Assembly: GCF_036192275.1 (NCBI RefSeq)
Contig: NZ_CP108088.1
Location: forward strand, 2,170,001-2,234,000
From: Streptomyces sp. NBC_00250
Lineage (GTDB): Bacteria; Actinomycetota; Actinomycetes; Streptomycetales; Streptomycetaceae
DNA length: 64,000 nt
Direction: 5' to 3'
The notes under the pieces are model-generated. The model was not told the DNA's origin. It saw only the letters and a program-made list of their open reading frames with translations, and ran no database searches. Position 1 is the first letter of the stretch, and each line of letters starts with the position of its first letter. The position numbers were made by a program, and so were the translations under genes. Shown piece after piece: positions 16,645 through 24,852 of the stretch.

Positions 16645-17658
16645 TTACGAGGCGATGCTCGGGTCCGGGTCGAGGGCCGGGGCCGCGTCTCCGAGCACGT
16701 CGACCGGGCTCGCGGGGCCGGGCTCGCCGGGGTGGACCGCGCAGGAGAGGGCGGTGGCCTGGCGGAGGGTCTCCGTCAGGTTCTGCCAGTCGAGGGCGGG
16801 CCGGGTGTCGGAGCGGCCGAGGACGAGGGAGGCGTTCCAGCGCATCCGGGGTACGCCGGGGAGGGGGCGCAGTCCTCCGGCCTCCTGGTGGGAGGCGGCG
16901 AGGGCGATGGGGAGCATGGCGCAGCCGAGGCCGGACTGGGTGGCGGCGCGGACGCCCGCCATGGAGCCCAGTTCGTGGATCTCGGGCGGGCTGTCGCAGC
17001 GCAGCCGGAGGAATTCGGGGAGCCAGCGCTGGGAGGGACAGTCGGGGTCGGCGATGACGACCTGACGGCCGAGGCTCGCACGTCGGTGGCCGACGCTGGT
17101 GACGGGGACGAACTCGACCTCCTGGAGGCGTACTTCGGTGAGTTCGTCGGAGCGTTCGGTGTGCAGCTGGTCGGCCAGCTGGACCACCGGGTCCTCGGCG
17201 TCGACGACGGTGAGGACGAGGGCGCCGTCGATCGCTCCGGACCGGAAGGCGTCGTGGACCTCGGCGGTTCCCATGACACGCAGGGCGAGCTGGACGCCGG
17301 AGAGGAGCCGTCGCCCGATCTGGGTGACCCGGGCGAGCTGTTGTCCGTACGCCAGGGCGGGGACGATGCCCACGGTCAGCCGCGGCGGGTTGGCCGCGGG
17401 CCGGCGCAGGGCGGTCTCCATCTCACCGACGAGGGTGAGGATCTGGCGGGCGTAGTCACGCAGTACGGTGCCGGCGTCGGTGAGCCGGACGCCGTTGGGG
17501 AGCCGCTCGAAGACGGGTTCACCCACCTGTCGTTCCAGGGCACGCATCTGTGCCGTGACGCTGGACTGCGAGTACCCGAGGCGTCGCGCCGCCTGGGTGA
17601 ACGACCCGGTCAGGGTCACCTCGCGGAAGGTGCGAAGGGTTCTTGCGTCGATGTCCAC
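16645..17658 (-). CDS. LysR-family transcriptional regulator
   Basis: Regulator of 337 aa from GTG 17658 (GGGGGG upstream). The LysR HTH is at residues 5-63 (LRTFREVTLTGSFTQAARRLGYSQSSVTAQMRALERQVG), followed by a type-2 periplasmic-binding-protein effector domain (PRLTVGIVPALAYGQQ ... VRAATQSGLGCAMLPIALA). A Pro/Asp-rich tail ends the protein. No catabolic gene is divergent from it; the AhpD-like gene upstream runs the same way and is separated by a terminator. Target and effector are unknown. Confidence 0.9.
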   Translation of the reverse strand: MDIDARTLRTFREVTLTGSFTQAARRLGYSQSSVTAQMRALERQVGEPVFERLPNGVRLTDAGTVLRDYARQILTLVGEMETALRRPAANPPRLTVGIVPALAYGQQLARVTQIGRRLLSGVQLALRVMGTAEVHDAFRSGAIDGALVLTVVDAEDPVVQLADQLHTERSDELTEVRLQEVEFVPVTSVGHRRASLGRQVVIADPDCPSQRWLPEFLRLRCDSPPEIHELGSMAGVRAATQSGLGCAMLPIALAASHQEAGGLRPLPGVPRMRWNASLVLGRSDTRPALDWQNLTETLRQATALSCAVHPGEPGPASPVDVLGDAAPALDPDPSIAS

Positions 17659-17750
17659 GTGAATTCCCCCCTGCCGCGCAGGCGGCAGTTCCTCACATCA
17701 GGTGGTTGGTCGCCCACCCGCTTCGATCGCCCCAGTCGGTTGAAACAGCC

Positions 17751-17790
17751 GCAGGGGTGCCGGACGCCCCTTCGCGCCCGGCACCCCTGC
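17751..17790 (-). terminator. Terminator after the AhpD-like gene
   Basis: GCAGGGGTGCCGG (17751-17763) pairs with 17778-17790 over 13 bp around a 14-nt loop, 16 nt past the stop codon. Confidence 0.75.
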
Positions 17791-17805
17791 TCGGCCGCGA
17801 AGACT

Positions 17806-18354
17806 CTACTCGGCGAGCTGGGCCGGGACCAACGGAAAGTCCAAGTCCGGCTGCGCAACGTGATTGAAGAAGTTCGACAGCACGTTGAGCGCGACGTGGC
17901 CGACGATCTCCGCGATCTCGGCGTCGGTCACTCCGGCGGCGCGGGCGGCGGCGAGGGAGTCGTCGGTGACGCGGCCGCCGGTGGCCATGACGGCACCGGC
18001 GAAGCGGAGCACCTGGTCCATGTGCGGGTCGCCGGCGTCGGTGCCGTGACGGGTGTCGAGCAGCTCCTGCTCGCTCAGACCGACCTTGCCGCCGCGCAGG
18101 GTGTGCGCGGAGACGCAGTACGTGCAGTCGTTGTGCTGGGCGATGTAGAGCGCGAGCTGCTCGCGCTGCCGGGCGCTGAAGCTGCCGCCGACGAGGGCCT
18201 CGCGCATGGCGAGGTAACCGCGAAGGGCGGCGGGGCCGTTGGCCAGGGCGGCGTACAGGTTGGGCAGCTTGCCGAGCTGCTTGAGGGTGCCTTCGAGCAG
18301 CTCGCGCTGCTCCTCGTTGGCGGTCTCGACGGTCAGTTGGGGCAGGCGGGGCAT
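17806..18354 (-). CDS. AhpD-like carboxymuconolactone decarboxylase-family protein
   Basis: Peroxidase-like protein of 182 aa. The CMD core holds the thiol pair C77-x2-C80 and H84 (CTYCVSAH), the catalytic set of alkylhydroperoxidase D proteins, with YLAMREALVGGSFSARQREQLALYIAQ just before it. ATG 18354 is preceded by AAGGAGAG. It should reduce peroxides or act as a thiol oxidoreductase using a cellular thiol. A near-perfect long palindrome covers its promoter and a second copy fronts the divergent TetR gene, so TetR repression is likely. Confidence 0.9.
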   Translation of the reverse strand: MPRLPQLTVETANEEQRELLEGTLKQLGKLPNLYAALANGPAALRGYLAMREALVGGSFSARQREQLALYIAQHNDCTYCVSAHTLRGGKVGLSEQELLDTRHGTDAGDPHMDQVLRFAGAVMATGGRVTDDSLAAARAAGVTDAEIAEIVGHVALNVLSNFFNHVAQPDLDFPLVPAQLAE

Positions 18355-18378
18355 GGAGCTCTCCTTGAGCCGGACCAA

Positions 18379-18424
18379 GACGGAACTGATCGGTACCATC
18401 AGGACGGTACCGATCGGTTCCGTC
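18379..18424. promoter_or_regulatory. Long palindromic TetR operator
   Basis: Arms of 19 nt at 18379-18397 and 18406-18424 (GACGGAACTGATCGGTACC and its complement with one mismatch) flank an 8-nt spacer. It lies 25 nt upstream of the AhpD-like start. Confidence 0.75.
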
Positions 18425-18473
18425 TCATGCAACGGGAGGCGGCCACTCCCCTTTTCCTTGAGGGATCACCTAT

Positions 18474-18493
18474 ACGGCACCGAGTGGTACCGT
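18474..18493. promoter_or_regulatory. Second TetR operator next to the regulator start
   Basis: ACGGCACC-GAGT-GGTACCGT repeats the core of the palindrome at 18379-18424. It ends 5 nt before the TetR ATG, in a position to block its initiation. Confidence 0.65.
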
Positions 18494-18498
18494 CTGGT

Positions 18499-19077
18499 AT
18501 GGCCACGAACGCGAAAGAACGGCTCCTCAGCGCGGCGGAGCGTCTGTTCTACGAAGAGGGGATCCGGGCCGTCGGCATCGAGCGGATCCTGTCCGACTCC
18601 GGAGTGGGCCGCGCCTCCTTCTACCGCCATTTCCCCAGCAAGGACGACGTGGTCGTCGAGGTGCTGCGGCGCCGCGACGGCATGTGGCGGGCCTGGCTCG
18701 ACGGCCGGATCGAGGCCAGCGAACGCTCCCCGGCGGAGCTGCCGCTCGCCCTCTTCGACGGCCTGGCGGAACGCTTCGCCGCGGCCTCGTTCCGCGGCTG
18801 CGCCTTCATCAACACGATGGTCGAGACGGCCGACCCGGACAGCCCGGCCCATCATGTGGCGGCCGAGCACAAGGAGAAGGTCATCGCGGTCCTGGACCGC
18901 CTGCTCGCCGAGGGCGGCTACCGCGACCACGAGACCCTGGCCCGCCAGCTGGCCCTGCTCGGCGACGGAGCGATCGTGACGGCCCTCCGCGAGGGGACGT
19001 CGGAGGCGGCGGTACGGGCCAGGGGCGTCGCGGAGATCCTGTTGCGGACGGCCGAGCGGGAGCCGGCGAAGGCCTGA
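18499..19077 (+). CDS. TetR-family regulator of the AhpD-like gene
   Basis: Repressor of 192 aa. The N-terminus is the HTH: NAKERLLSAAERLFYEEGIRAVGIERILSDSGVGRASFYRHFPSKDDVV. The C-terminal domain (FRGCAFINTMVETADP, HKEKVIAVLDRLLAEGG) is that of the TetR_C-type found in YxaF/LmrA-like regulators. FRGCAFIN holds a single cysteine that could be redox- or electrophile-sensing, which would fit a peroxidase target; that is inference. ATG 18499 sits 5 nt after an operator copy. Confidence 0.9.
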   Translation: MATNAKERLLSAAERLFYEEGIRAVGIERILSDSGVGRASFYRHFPSKDDVVVEVLRRRDGMWRAWLDGRIEASERSPAELPLALFDGLAERFAAASFRGCAFINTMVETADPDSPAHHVAAEHKEKVIAVLDRLLAEGGYRDHETLARQLALLGDGAIVTALREGTSEAAVRARGVAEILLRTAEREPAKA

Positions 19078-19130
19078 CGATCCGGGGCGCGGCGGCGGGT
19101 GGCGGAGGCCGGCGCCCGTCGCGGCCACCC

Positions 19131-19308
19131 GCCTGGTCGCGGCCACCGGCCCCGGCTCATCCGGCCCCGGCACCGACTCATCTGGCTCCGGAACCGGCAC
19201 CGGCTACGGCTCATCCGGCCCCTGCTTCGGCCCCTGCTCTGGCTCCGGCCCCGGCCCCGGCCCCGGCCCTGGCCCCGGCCCCGGCCCCGGCCCCGGCCCC
19301 GGCCCCGG
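19131..19308. repeat. Low-complexity CCGGCCCCGG repeat tract
   Basis: Degenerate tandem repeats of GGCACCG, CTCATCCGG and then pure GGCCCC hexamers fill the gap between the TetR gene and the convergent ligase gene, ending at the ligase stop codon. No gene is supported here; frames through it give Pro/Ala or Arg/Gly repeats only. Confidence 0.8.
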
Positions 19309-20994
19309 TCAGCCTTTCGGGGTGAGTTCGCCCCGCCGCACCTTGCCCGAGCGGGTGCGCGGCAGGCTCGCCACGACCGTGACCCCGTGCGGCACGAAGA
19401 CCGGTGCGAGCCGTTCGGCGGCCAGCGCGAGCAGCTCCGCGCCGATGCGCCCGTGCGCGGCGGAGTCCGACTCGCCGGATTCCGAGTGGAGTTCGACGAC
19501 CGCGTACGGGGCCAGGCCGCCCGCCGGGTCCTCGCACGGGACCACCGCCGCGTCGGCCACCTCCGGGTGGGTGCGGAGCACGGCCTCGATCTCCATCGGG
19601 GAGACCCGGTGACCGTGGGACTTGAAGACCTCGTCCATCCGCCCGAGCAGCCGGATCGAGCCGTCCGCGCACCGCTCGCCGCGGTCCCCCGTCCGGTACA
19701 GACCGTCGACGAACGCCTCCGCCGTGCGCCCGGGCAGGCCCGCGTACCCCCGCATCAGACCGGGCGGACGCTCCGTCAGATCCACGCACACCTCGCCGGT
19801 TTCGCCGCGCTCCCCCGTCTCCGGGTCCCGCAGCACGATCCGGTACCCGGGGAGCGGGTGCCCGAGCGGGGCGAGGGGTTCCGGGGTGCCGGGGGTGCGG
19901 CCGATGAGGGCGGTCGCCTCCGTCTGGCCGTAGCCGTCGCGGACCCGGACTCCCCAGGCGGCCTCGATCCGCTCCACCGTCTCCGCCGTCAGGGGCTCTC
20001 CCGCCGCCGTCGCCTCGCGCAGCCGGGGAGCCGCCGCCCCGGCGGTCACGTACGGGAGCAGGGACCGCCAGGCGCTGGGCGGCGCGCAGAAGCTGGTCAC
20101 GTCGTGCGCGGCGAGGACGCCGGGCAGCACGCCCGCCGGGAGGCCGCCGTCCGGGGGCGCGAGCACGGTCGCCTCCGCCGCCCAGGGTACGAAGAAGCTG
20201 GACCAGGAGTGCTTGGCCCAGCCGGGCGCGGAGAGGTTGAGGTGCCGGTCGCCGGGGCGCAGGCCGCTCCAGTACAGGCTGGAGAGGTGCCCGACGCCGT
20301 ATCCGGCGTGGCTGTGCTCCACGAGCTTGGGCAGCGAGGTCGTGCCGGAGGTGAAGTAGCAGAACGACGGGTCGGCCGCGCGGGTCGGCCCGTCCGGGAC
20401 GAAGCGCGGCCGACCGGGACGGCGGGTGTCGGGGTACGGGACCCAGCCGGCCCGGCCGTCCCCCTCGACGGCCATCCGGATGCCCGGCACGGGCAACTCG
20501 TCGAGCATGTCGACGAGTTCGGGTGCGGAGACCACATGCCGGATGGCACCCCGGGCGATCCGGTCGGCGGCCTCGGCGCGGGTCAGGTCCTGGTAGCCGG
20601 GGACGACGACCGCGCCGAGCTTGATGCAGCCGAGCAGGGTCTCCCACAGCTCGGCCCGGGTGCCGAGGAGGATCAGGACGCGGTCGCCCCGTACGACTCC
20701 GTGCTCGCGGAGCGCCACCGCCAACGCATCGGACCTGGCGCGGAGTTCGGCGAAGGAGACCCGGTCGGCGACGGGTACGCCGCCGTCCGGGCCCGGGTGG
20801 CCGAGGAGTTCGAGCGCCGGCCGGCCGTTCCCCTCGGCGATGACGTCGAACCAGTCCAGGGCCCAGTTGAAGTGCTCGGCGCGCGGCCACCGGAAGGCGG
20901 CGCGGGCCGCCTCCCGGTCGCCGCGCAGCCGCAGCAGCAGATCCCGGGCGGCCCGGTACTCCTCATGGGCGGGCGGACGGACACCGCCGCTCAC
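19309..20994 (-). CDS. AMP-forming acyl-CoA ligase
   Basis: Adenylate-forming enzyme of 561 aa that should activate a carboxylic acid as acyl-AMP and then CoA thioester. It shows P-loop-like core A3 (FCYFTSGTTSLPKLVEH, about residues 210-226), A5 (DGYGQTEATALIG), A7/A8 (YRTGDRGERCADGSIRLLGRMDEVFKSHGHRVSPMEIE, here in two parts) and the catalytic lysine region (PRTRSGKVRRGEL). The layout resembles medium-chain/benzoate-type ligases. The GTG start overlaps the stop of the mutase-FAD gene as GTGA, so it is translationally coupled to it. Its substrate may be the product of the mutase/oxidoreductase, which is inference. Confidence 0.88.
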   Translation of the reverse strand: MSGGVRPPAHEEYRAARDLLLRLRGDREAARAAFRWPRAEHFNWALDWFDVIAEGNGRPALELLGHPGPDGGVPVADRVSFAELRARSDALAVALREHGVVRGDRVLILLGTRAELWETLLGCIKLGAVVVPGYQDLTRAEAADRIARGAIRHVVSAPELVDMLDELPVPGIRMAVEGDGRAGWVPYPDTRRPGRPRFVPDGPTRAADPSFCYFTSGTTSLPKLVEHSHAGYGVGHLSSLYWSGLRPGDRHLNLSAPGWAKHSWSSFFVPWAAEATVLAPPDGGLPAGVLPGVLAAHDVTSFCAPPSAWRSLLPYVTAGAAAPRLREATAAGEPLTAETVERIEAAWGVRVRDGYGQTEATALIGRTPGTPEPLAPLGHPLPGYRIVLRDPETGERGETGEVCVDLTERPPGLMRGYAGLPGRTAEAFVDGLYRTGDRGERCADGSIRLLGRMDEVFKSHGHRVSPMEIEAVLRTHPEVADAAVVPCEDPAGGLAPYAVVELHSESGESDSAAHGRIGAELLALAAERLAPVFVPHGVTVVASLPRTRSGKVRRGELTPKG

Positions 20995-23900
20995 CCCGCA
21001 CCCCCGAGCAGCACCCGGTCGGCCGCCGGTCGGCCCACCCCCGCGACTCCCACCAGCGCCTCCGCGATCGCGTCCGCGTCCCGTGTGAAGGAGCCCCAGA
21101 GGCCCGGCCGGCCGCTGCCCACCTGGGTGAACCAGCGGGTGTACTCGCTCGGGATGCCGAGCACATGGGTGCTGGTGTCCACCGAGCCGTCCGCGCGGAC
21201 GGGGTGGTACGGGGAGTCGGTGCAGTCGAGGCCGCCGGTGGCGAACTCCTCCGCTCCGTCGCCCGCGTTGGTGAAGGTACGGATCTCCCCGTCCACCATC
21301 AGGCCCCGGATCAGCGGGTCCCGGTCGGCCGTCAGGTCGGTGCCCGGGACCCGGGCGTCGACGACGACGTCCAGCGCCACCCAGGAGTTCTCCACCTGCG
21401 CGGACTCCACCGTGAACCGCCCCTCGACGGGGTCCGCGCCGAACCGGGCGCCGGGGCCCACCGGTTCGAGGACCCCGGCCGCGAGCAGCGCGAGGAACTG
21501 CTCGGAGCGCACCTGCGGCGGCCCGGTCGAGACCATCGCCGCGACGGGGCCGAACTCGGAGAGGAACCAGCGGTGCGAGGCGGGGGTGAGACCGCCGAAG
21601 TCGACGACGGTACGGATCGTCTGCCGGACGTCGCGGAGCACGTCGGCGGCCGCTTTCAGGGGCCCGTCGGCATTGCCCTGGCGCGCCTCGAACAGGTCGG
21701 CGCGCAGCCATTCGGTGAGGACCTTGTGGTATTCGGCCGGGGAGCCGAAGCGTCGGCCGCCGAACGGGCGGGCGAGCGCGTCGAGTCCGGTGAGCGGCCG
21801 GGCGTCGATGCGGTGTCCTGCGGCGAGCCGCTCCAGGAGCCGCGGGTCGGGGTCGTCGCGGTCGGCGAGGGCCTGCGCGCCGCGCTCGGTGAACTCTTCG
21901 GCCGCCTCGGGCCCGTGGACCTGGCGGATGCGGGTGGCGAGGAGGACGAGGTTGACCTCGGCGAGCAGCCAGGGCAGGACCGACTGTTCGAAGTCGAGGG
22001 GCGCCTCCGCCGCGCGGATCGCGGCCATCCGTTCGGCGGTGAACAGCCGGGCCTGGTACCGGTGTTCGGGGCCTTTCTGGTTGGCGCCCCGGGTGAGCAG
22101 GGGCACTCCCCCGCGGGAACCCGCCAGGATCCGGGGCTCCTTGCCGCTGGGCAGGTACAGCAGGCCTTCGCAGCCCTCGGTGAAGGTGCCGCCGCGCCCC
22201 AGGGTGAGCTCGGTGAGGATGTCGTAGAAGGTGAGCCCCATGCCGAGGATTCCCACGCTCGCGCCCGCCGGGATCCCGGCGAGCGGCATCTCGCTCGCGG
22301 AGCCGCCCGCGATGTAGCGGACGGGGCGGGTGGGGGTGCTGTGTTCGCGGGCGAACTGCGTCCAGGCCCGCTGGTCCGCGTCGAGCTCGTTGACGGGGTG
22401 GCCGGTGGCGAGGACCACCCGGTCGACGGTGAGGACGTCACCGCGGTCGAGTCTCAGCCGGTGCCGGGCTCTGTCCCGCGTGCCCTCGGCCCGGCCGCGC
22501 TCCGCGCAGATCACCCGGGCGGGGACGCGCCGGACGGTGAGCGAGGGCGGCAGGGTCTCCTCGATCCGCCGCATGACGTACGTCAGATAGCGGCCGTAGA
22601 CGGCGCGGGGCGCGTACCCCTCGGGCTCCGCGGACGCCGGATCGTCCTGCGCCCACCACTCGCCGAGGGAGGGTCCGGCGCCGGGCCGGTGCGGTCCCGC
22701 GTCGGCCGGCCCGGAGAACATGGTGACCTCCTGGGCCGGGGTGTTCATCAGGAACCACGGCGACTGGTCCGTACGCCAGATCCGCCCGGCCCCCGCCTCG
22801 TACGGGTCCACCGCGAACACCTCGACCGGGCGGGCGGGCGGCGCGTCGGCGCAGCGGGCCGCGAGTCGCTCCAGTACGGAGAGGCCGCGCGGGCCCATGC
22901 CGACGAACGCGATCCGCAGCGGATCACCCGACGGCGCGGGGGCGTTCCTCGGCGCCGGCTCCGGCGGCGGGTTCGCGGCCGCCGCCTGGTCGTGCTCACG
23001 GGCGACCCGGCCGAGCATGCCGGAGAGCTGGCGTGAGGTCATGGGAACGGTCCTCCTGCTGGTGGTGAGCAGCGGCAGCGCGCCCAGATCCGTCCATTGC
23101 AGGCGCCCGTCGGGTGCGACGGTGGACCGGACGGCGCCCCGGTTGTCCGGGTGCAGACAGAACGGCACGTCGAGCAGGCCGCGGTCGAAGGCCTTGAGGA
23201 GGGCGACGCCGAGGTCGTCGGAGAGTCCGAGGACGGCCGTGACCAGAGCGCGTGCCTCGACGAGCGTCTCCTCGGCGTCGGCGTCGGTGGACCTGGCGGC
23301 GGACCGGGTGCCCTGGGGTGTGCCGCGCCGTGGCGCGGAGCGGGCCGCGTCGGCGGCGATCCGCAGGGCGGTCAGGTTCTCCTCGACGGTCGGGATGCGG
23401 TGCGCCTCGGTCTCGGTCTTCACGATCAGGCGCTGGGCCCCGCCCCGTACGGCCAGTTCGGCGCTGCGGCGCAGCAGCAGCCGGGCGCCGGGCACCGTCC
23501 TCGGGTAGACGCCCATGTACGTGTAGAGCACGATGTGGCGGTCGACGGACGGCGGCAGGAACTCGTCGGCGAGCAGCCGCAGGGCGGTGAGCGCGCCGGT
23601 GTCCTGGGCGGGATGGGTCTGCTGCGCGTAGCTGAGGGAGACGCTGGTCGCGCCGTTGGCCACGAAGAAGAGGCACTCCAGGACCGAGACGGCGACGAGC
23701 AGGGACGGCGGGCAGAGCTGGCCGAGGAGGCAGCCGCCGAAGGATTCGAGATGGGCCCGCCGGCCGTGTGCGCGGCTCTCCTCCGTGAGGAACTGCACGG
23801 AGTCGCGCCAGGCGGCGACGGATTCGGCGAGCGGGGTACGCCCGTAGGGCAGGCAGTAGGAGACGGGGCCGCCCTCGGAGGCGGCGAGCCCTGCGGCGGC

Positions 23901-24296
23901 CATGGTGCGGAAGATGGCCATCGGGTCGGCGGATCCGTGCCGGACCTGGACGGGGGTGGCCCGGCCGGCCGCGGCGGCGACCCGCGCGGTGGTCCTGGGC
24001 CCGTGGCTGACCAGCGGGAACCCGTTGAGGGGCCGGCCGGCGCGCAGGGCGGCGGTGGCGGCGGCGTGGTCGCCGACGCGGGTGTAGCTGTCGATGGTGA
24101 GGGTGGCGACGGTCCGCTCGGGCAGTGCGGCGACGGCGGCGACTCCGCCGGCCATCTCCTCGGGTCCGACCATCCCCATCCGGGGCTGGACGACCAGTTC
24201 GCCGGCCGCGGCCGACTCCTGGACGAAGACGCCGAGATCGCCGGGGGCGAGCGGCGGCGGGGCGGAGGTCGTCAAGCCGCGGCCCGCCCGGTACAC
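20991..24296 (-). CDS. Glutamate-mutase-epsilon-like / FAD-NAD(P)-binding protein, one continuous frame
   Basis: Uninterrupted frame of 1101 codons with two unrelated halves. Residues about 15-418 resemble the catalytic epsilon subunit of adenosylcobalamin-dependent glutamate (methylaspartate) mutase: LTIDSYTRVGDHAAA, GFPLVSHGPRTTARV, FGGCLLGQLCPPSLLVAVSVLECLFF and CLHPDNRGAV. Residues about 460-1090 are a FAD/NAD(P)-binding protein with GMGPRG at 466-471, DRVVLATGHPVNELD and GILGMGLTFYDILTELT. Between them is an internal ATG (codon 419, at 23042) with AGGAGG nine nt upstream and no stop before it. The product could therefore be a true fusion, or two in-frame cistrons. The start could be GTG 24296 or TTG 24275, which overlaps the upstream stop as TTGA. 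Confidence 0.82.
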   Translation of the reverse strand: MYRAGRGLTTSAPPPLAPGDLGVFVQESAAAGELVVQPRMGMVGPEEMAGGVAAVAALPERTVATLTIDSYTRVGDHAAATAALRAGRPLNGFPLVSHGPRTTARVAAAAGRATPVQVRHGSADPMAIFRTMAAAGLAASEGGPVSYCLPYGRTPLAESVAAWRDSVQFLTEESRAHGRRAHLESFGGCLLGQLCPPSLLVAVSVLECLFFVANGATSVSLSYAQQTHPAQDTGALTALRLLADEFLPPSVDRHIVLYTYMGVYPRTVPGARLLLRRSAELAVRGGAQRLIVKTETEAHRIPTVEENLTALRIAADAARSAPRRGTPQGTRSAARSTDADAEETLVEARALVTAVLGLSDDLGVALLKAFDRGLLDVPFCLHPDNRGAVRSTVAPDGRLQWTDLGALPLLTTSRRTVPMTSRQLSGMLGRVAREHDQAAAANPPPEPAPRNAPAPSGDPLRIAFVGMGPRGLSVLERLAARCADAPPARPVEVFAVDPYEAGAGRIWRTDQSPWFLMNTPAQEVTMFSGPADAGPHRPGAGPSLGEWWAQDDPASAEPEGYAPRAVYGRYLTYVMRRIEETLPPSLTVRRVPARVICAERGRAEGTRDRARHRLRLDRGDVLTVDRVVLATGHPVNELDADQRAWTQFAREHSTPTRPVRYIAGGSASEMPLAGIPAGASVGILGMGLTFYDILTELTLGRGGTFTEGCEGLLYLPSGKEPRILAGSRGGVPLLTRGANQKGPEHRYQARLFTAERMAAIRAAEAPLDFEQSVLPWLLAEVNLVLLATRIRQVHGPEAAEEFTERGAQALADRDDPDPRLLERLAAGHRIDARPLTGLDALARPFGGRRFGSPAEYHKVLTEWLRADLFEARQGNADGPLKAAADVLRDVRQTIRTVVDFGGLTPASHRWFLSEFGPVAAMVSTGPPQVRSEQFLALLAAGVLEPVGPGARFGADPVEGRFTVESAQVENSWVALDVVVDARVPGTDLTADRDPLIRGLMVDGEIRTFTNAGDGAEEFATGGLDCTDSPYHPVRADGSVDTSTHVLGIPSEYTRWFTQVGSGRPGLWGSFTRDADAIAEALVGVAGVGRPAADRVLLGGAG

Positions 24297-24745
24297 GCGC
24301 CGCCGAGGTCGGCGAGCCGGCGCAGCAGGGCGGTGGGCGGGGTGCCGTCCGCGTACACCTCGTCGTATCCGGCGTCGAGGAGTTCGGCGGTACGGGTGGC
24401 GGCGCCCTCCGGGGAGATGCCGAGGAGCCCGCCGATGACCATGGGGACGGTGCGGGTCTTGCGGTCGGCGCGCAGGGCGCGGGCGGCGCGCAGCCCGTCC
24501 TGGTGGCCGTGGCCGTTGACGGAGGAGAGCACGACGAGGTCGGGGCTGGTCATCCGGGCGGTGTCGACGAGCAGCTGCTCGGGGACGCAGGGGCCCAGGT
24601 TGAGGACGGAGTGGCCGTGCTCCTCCAGGAAGAGCTGGAGGTGGACGAGGTTCCAGGTGTGGGCGTCGGAGGAACCGGTGGTGAGCAGGACCCGGCGGGA
24701 GGGCTCGGGACTGCGCAGGGGCTGAGGCCGTGCGGACGGGGTCAT
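24272..24745 (-). CDS. B12-binding subunit, methylaspartate mutase sigma-like
   Basis: Small cobalamin-binding protein of 157 aa that should pair with the epsilon-like half next to it. Visible motifs are SSDAHTWNLVH (about residues 25-35, the D-x-H cobalt-ligand motif), LVVLSSVNGHG and PMVIGGLLG, the order of the GlmS/MutS B12 fold. The position after the His that is usually Gly (DxHxxG) is Asn here. A Pro-rich 16-residue N-terminus precedes the domain. ATG 24745 has GGAGAG upstream. Together with its neighbour it would rearrange a carbon skeleton, glutamate to 3-methylaspartate in known family members; the actual substrate is unknown. Confidence 0.85.
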   Translation of the reverse strand: MTPSARPQPLRSPEPSRRVLLTTGSSDAHTWNLVHLQLFLEEHGHSVLNLGPCVPEQLLVDTARMTSPDLVVLSSVNGHGHQDGLRAARALRADRKTRTVPMVIGGLLGISPEGAATRTAELLDAGYDEVYADGTPPTALLRRLADLGGACTGRAAA

Positions 24746-24802
24746 GGCGTCTCTCTCCGGAAGGGGTGCGGGGTGGGCGGGTGGGCGGGAGCGGTACGGA
24801 AG

Positions 24803-24831
24803 GGCCGCCGGGCGTGCGGGGCCCGGCGGCC
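24803..24831 (-). terminator. Hairpin between cupin and B12-subunit genes
   Basis: GGCCGCCGGGC (24803-24813) pairs with 24821-24831 over 11 bp around a 7-nt loop, 22 nt past the cupin stop. It may end or attenuate the upstream rhodanese-cupin transcript. Confidence 0.6.
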
Positions 24832-24852
24832 GCTGGTTCGGGTGCGAGGGCC

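Noticed and set aside
15580..19077. An open frame of 1165 codons on the plus strand spanning several genes
   Set aside because: Only its last 193 codons (from 18499) encode a recognisable TetR protein; the rest is antisense or out of frame to well supported Lrp, LysR and AhpD genes and is Arg/Gly/Ala-rich shadow sequence.
19131..19308. GGCCCC hexamer tract as a CRISPR or functional repeat array
   Set aside because: There are no spacers and the units are degenerate simple-sequence DNA.
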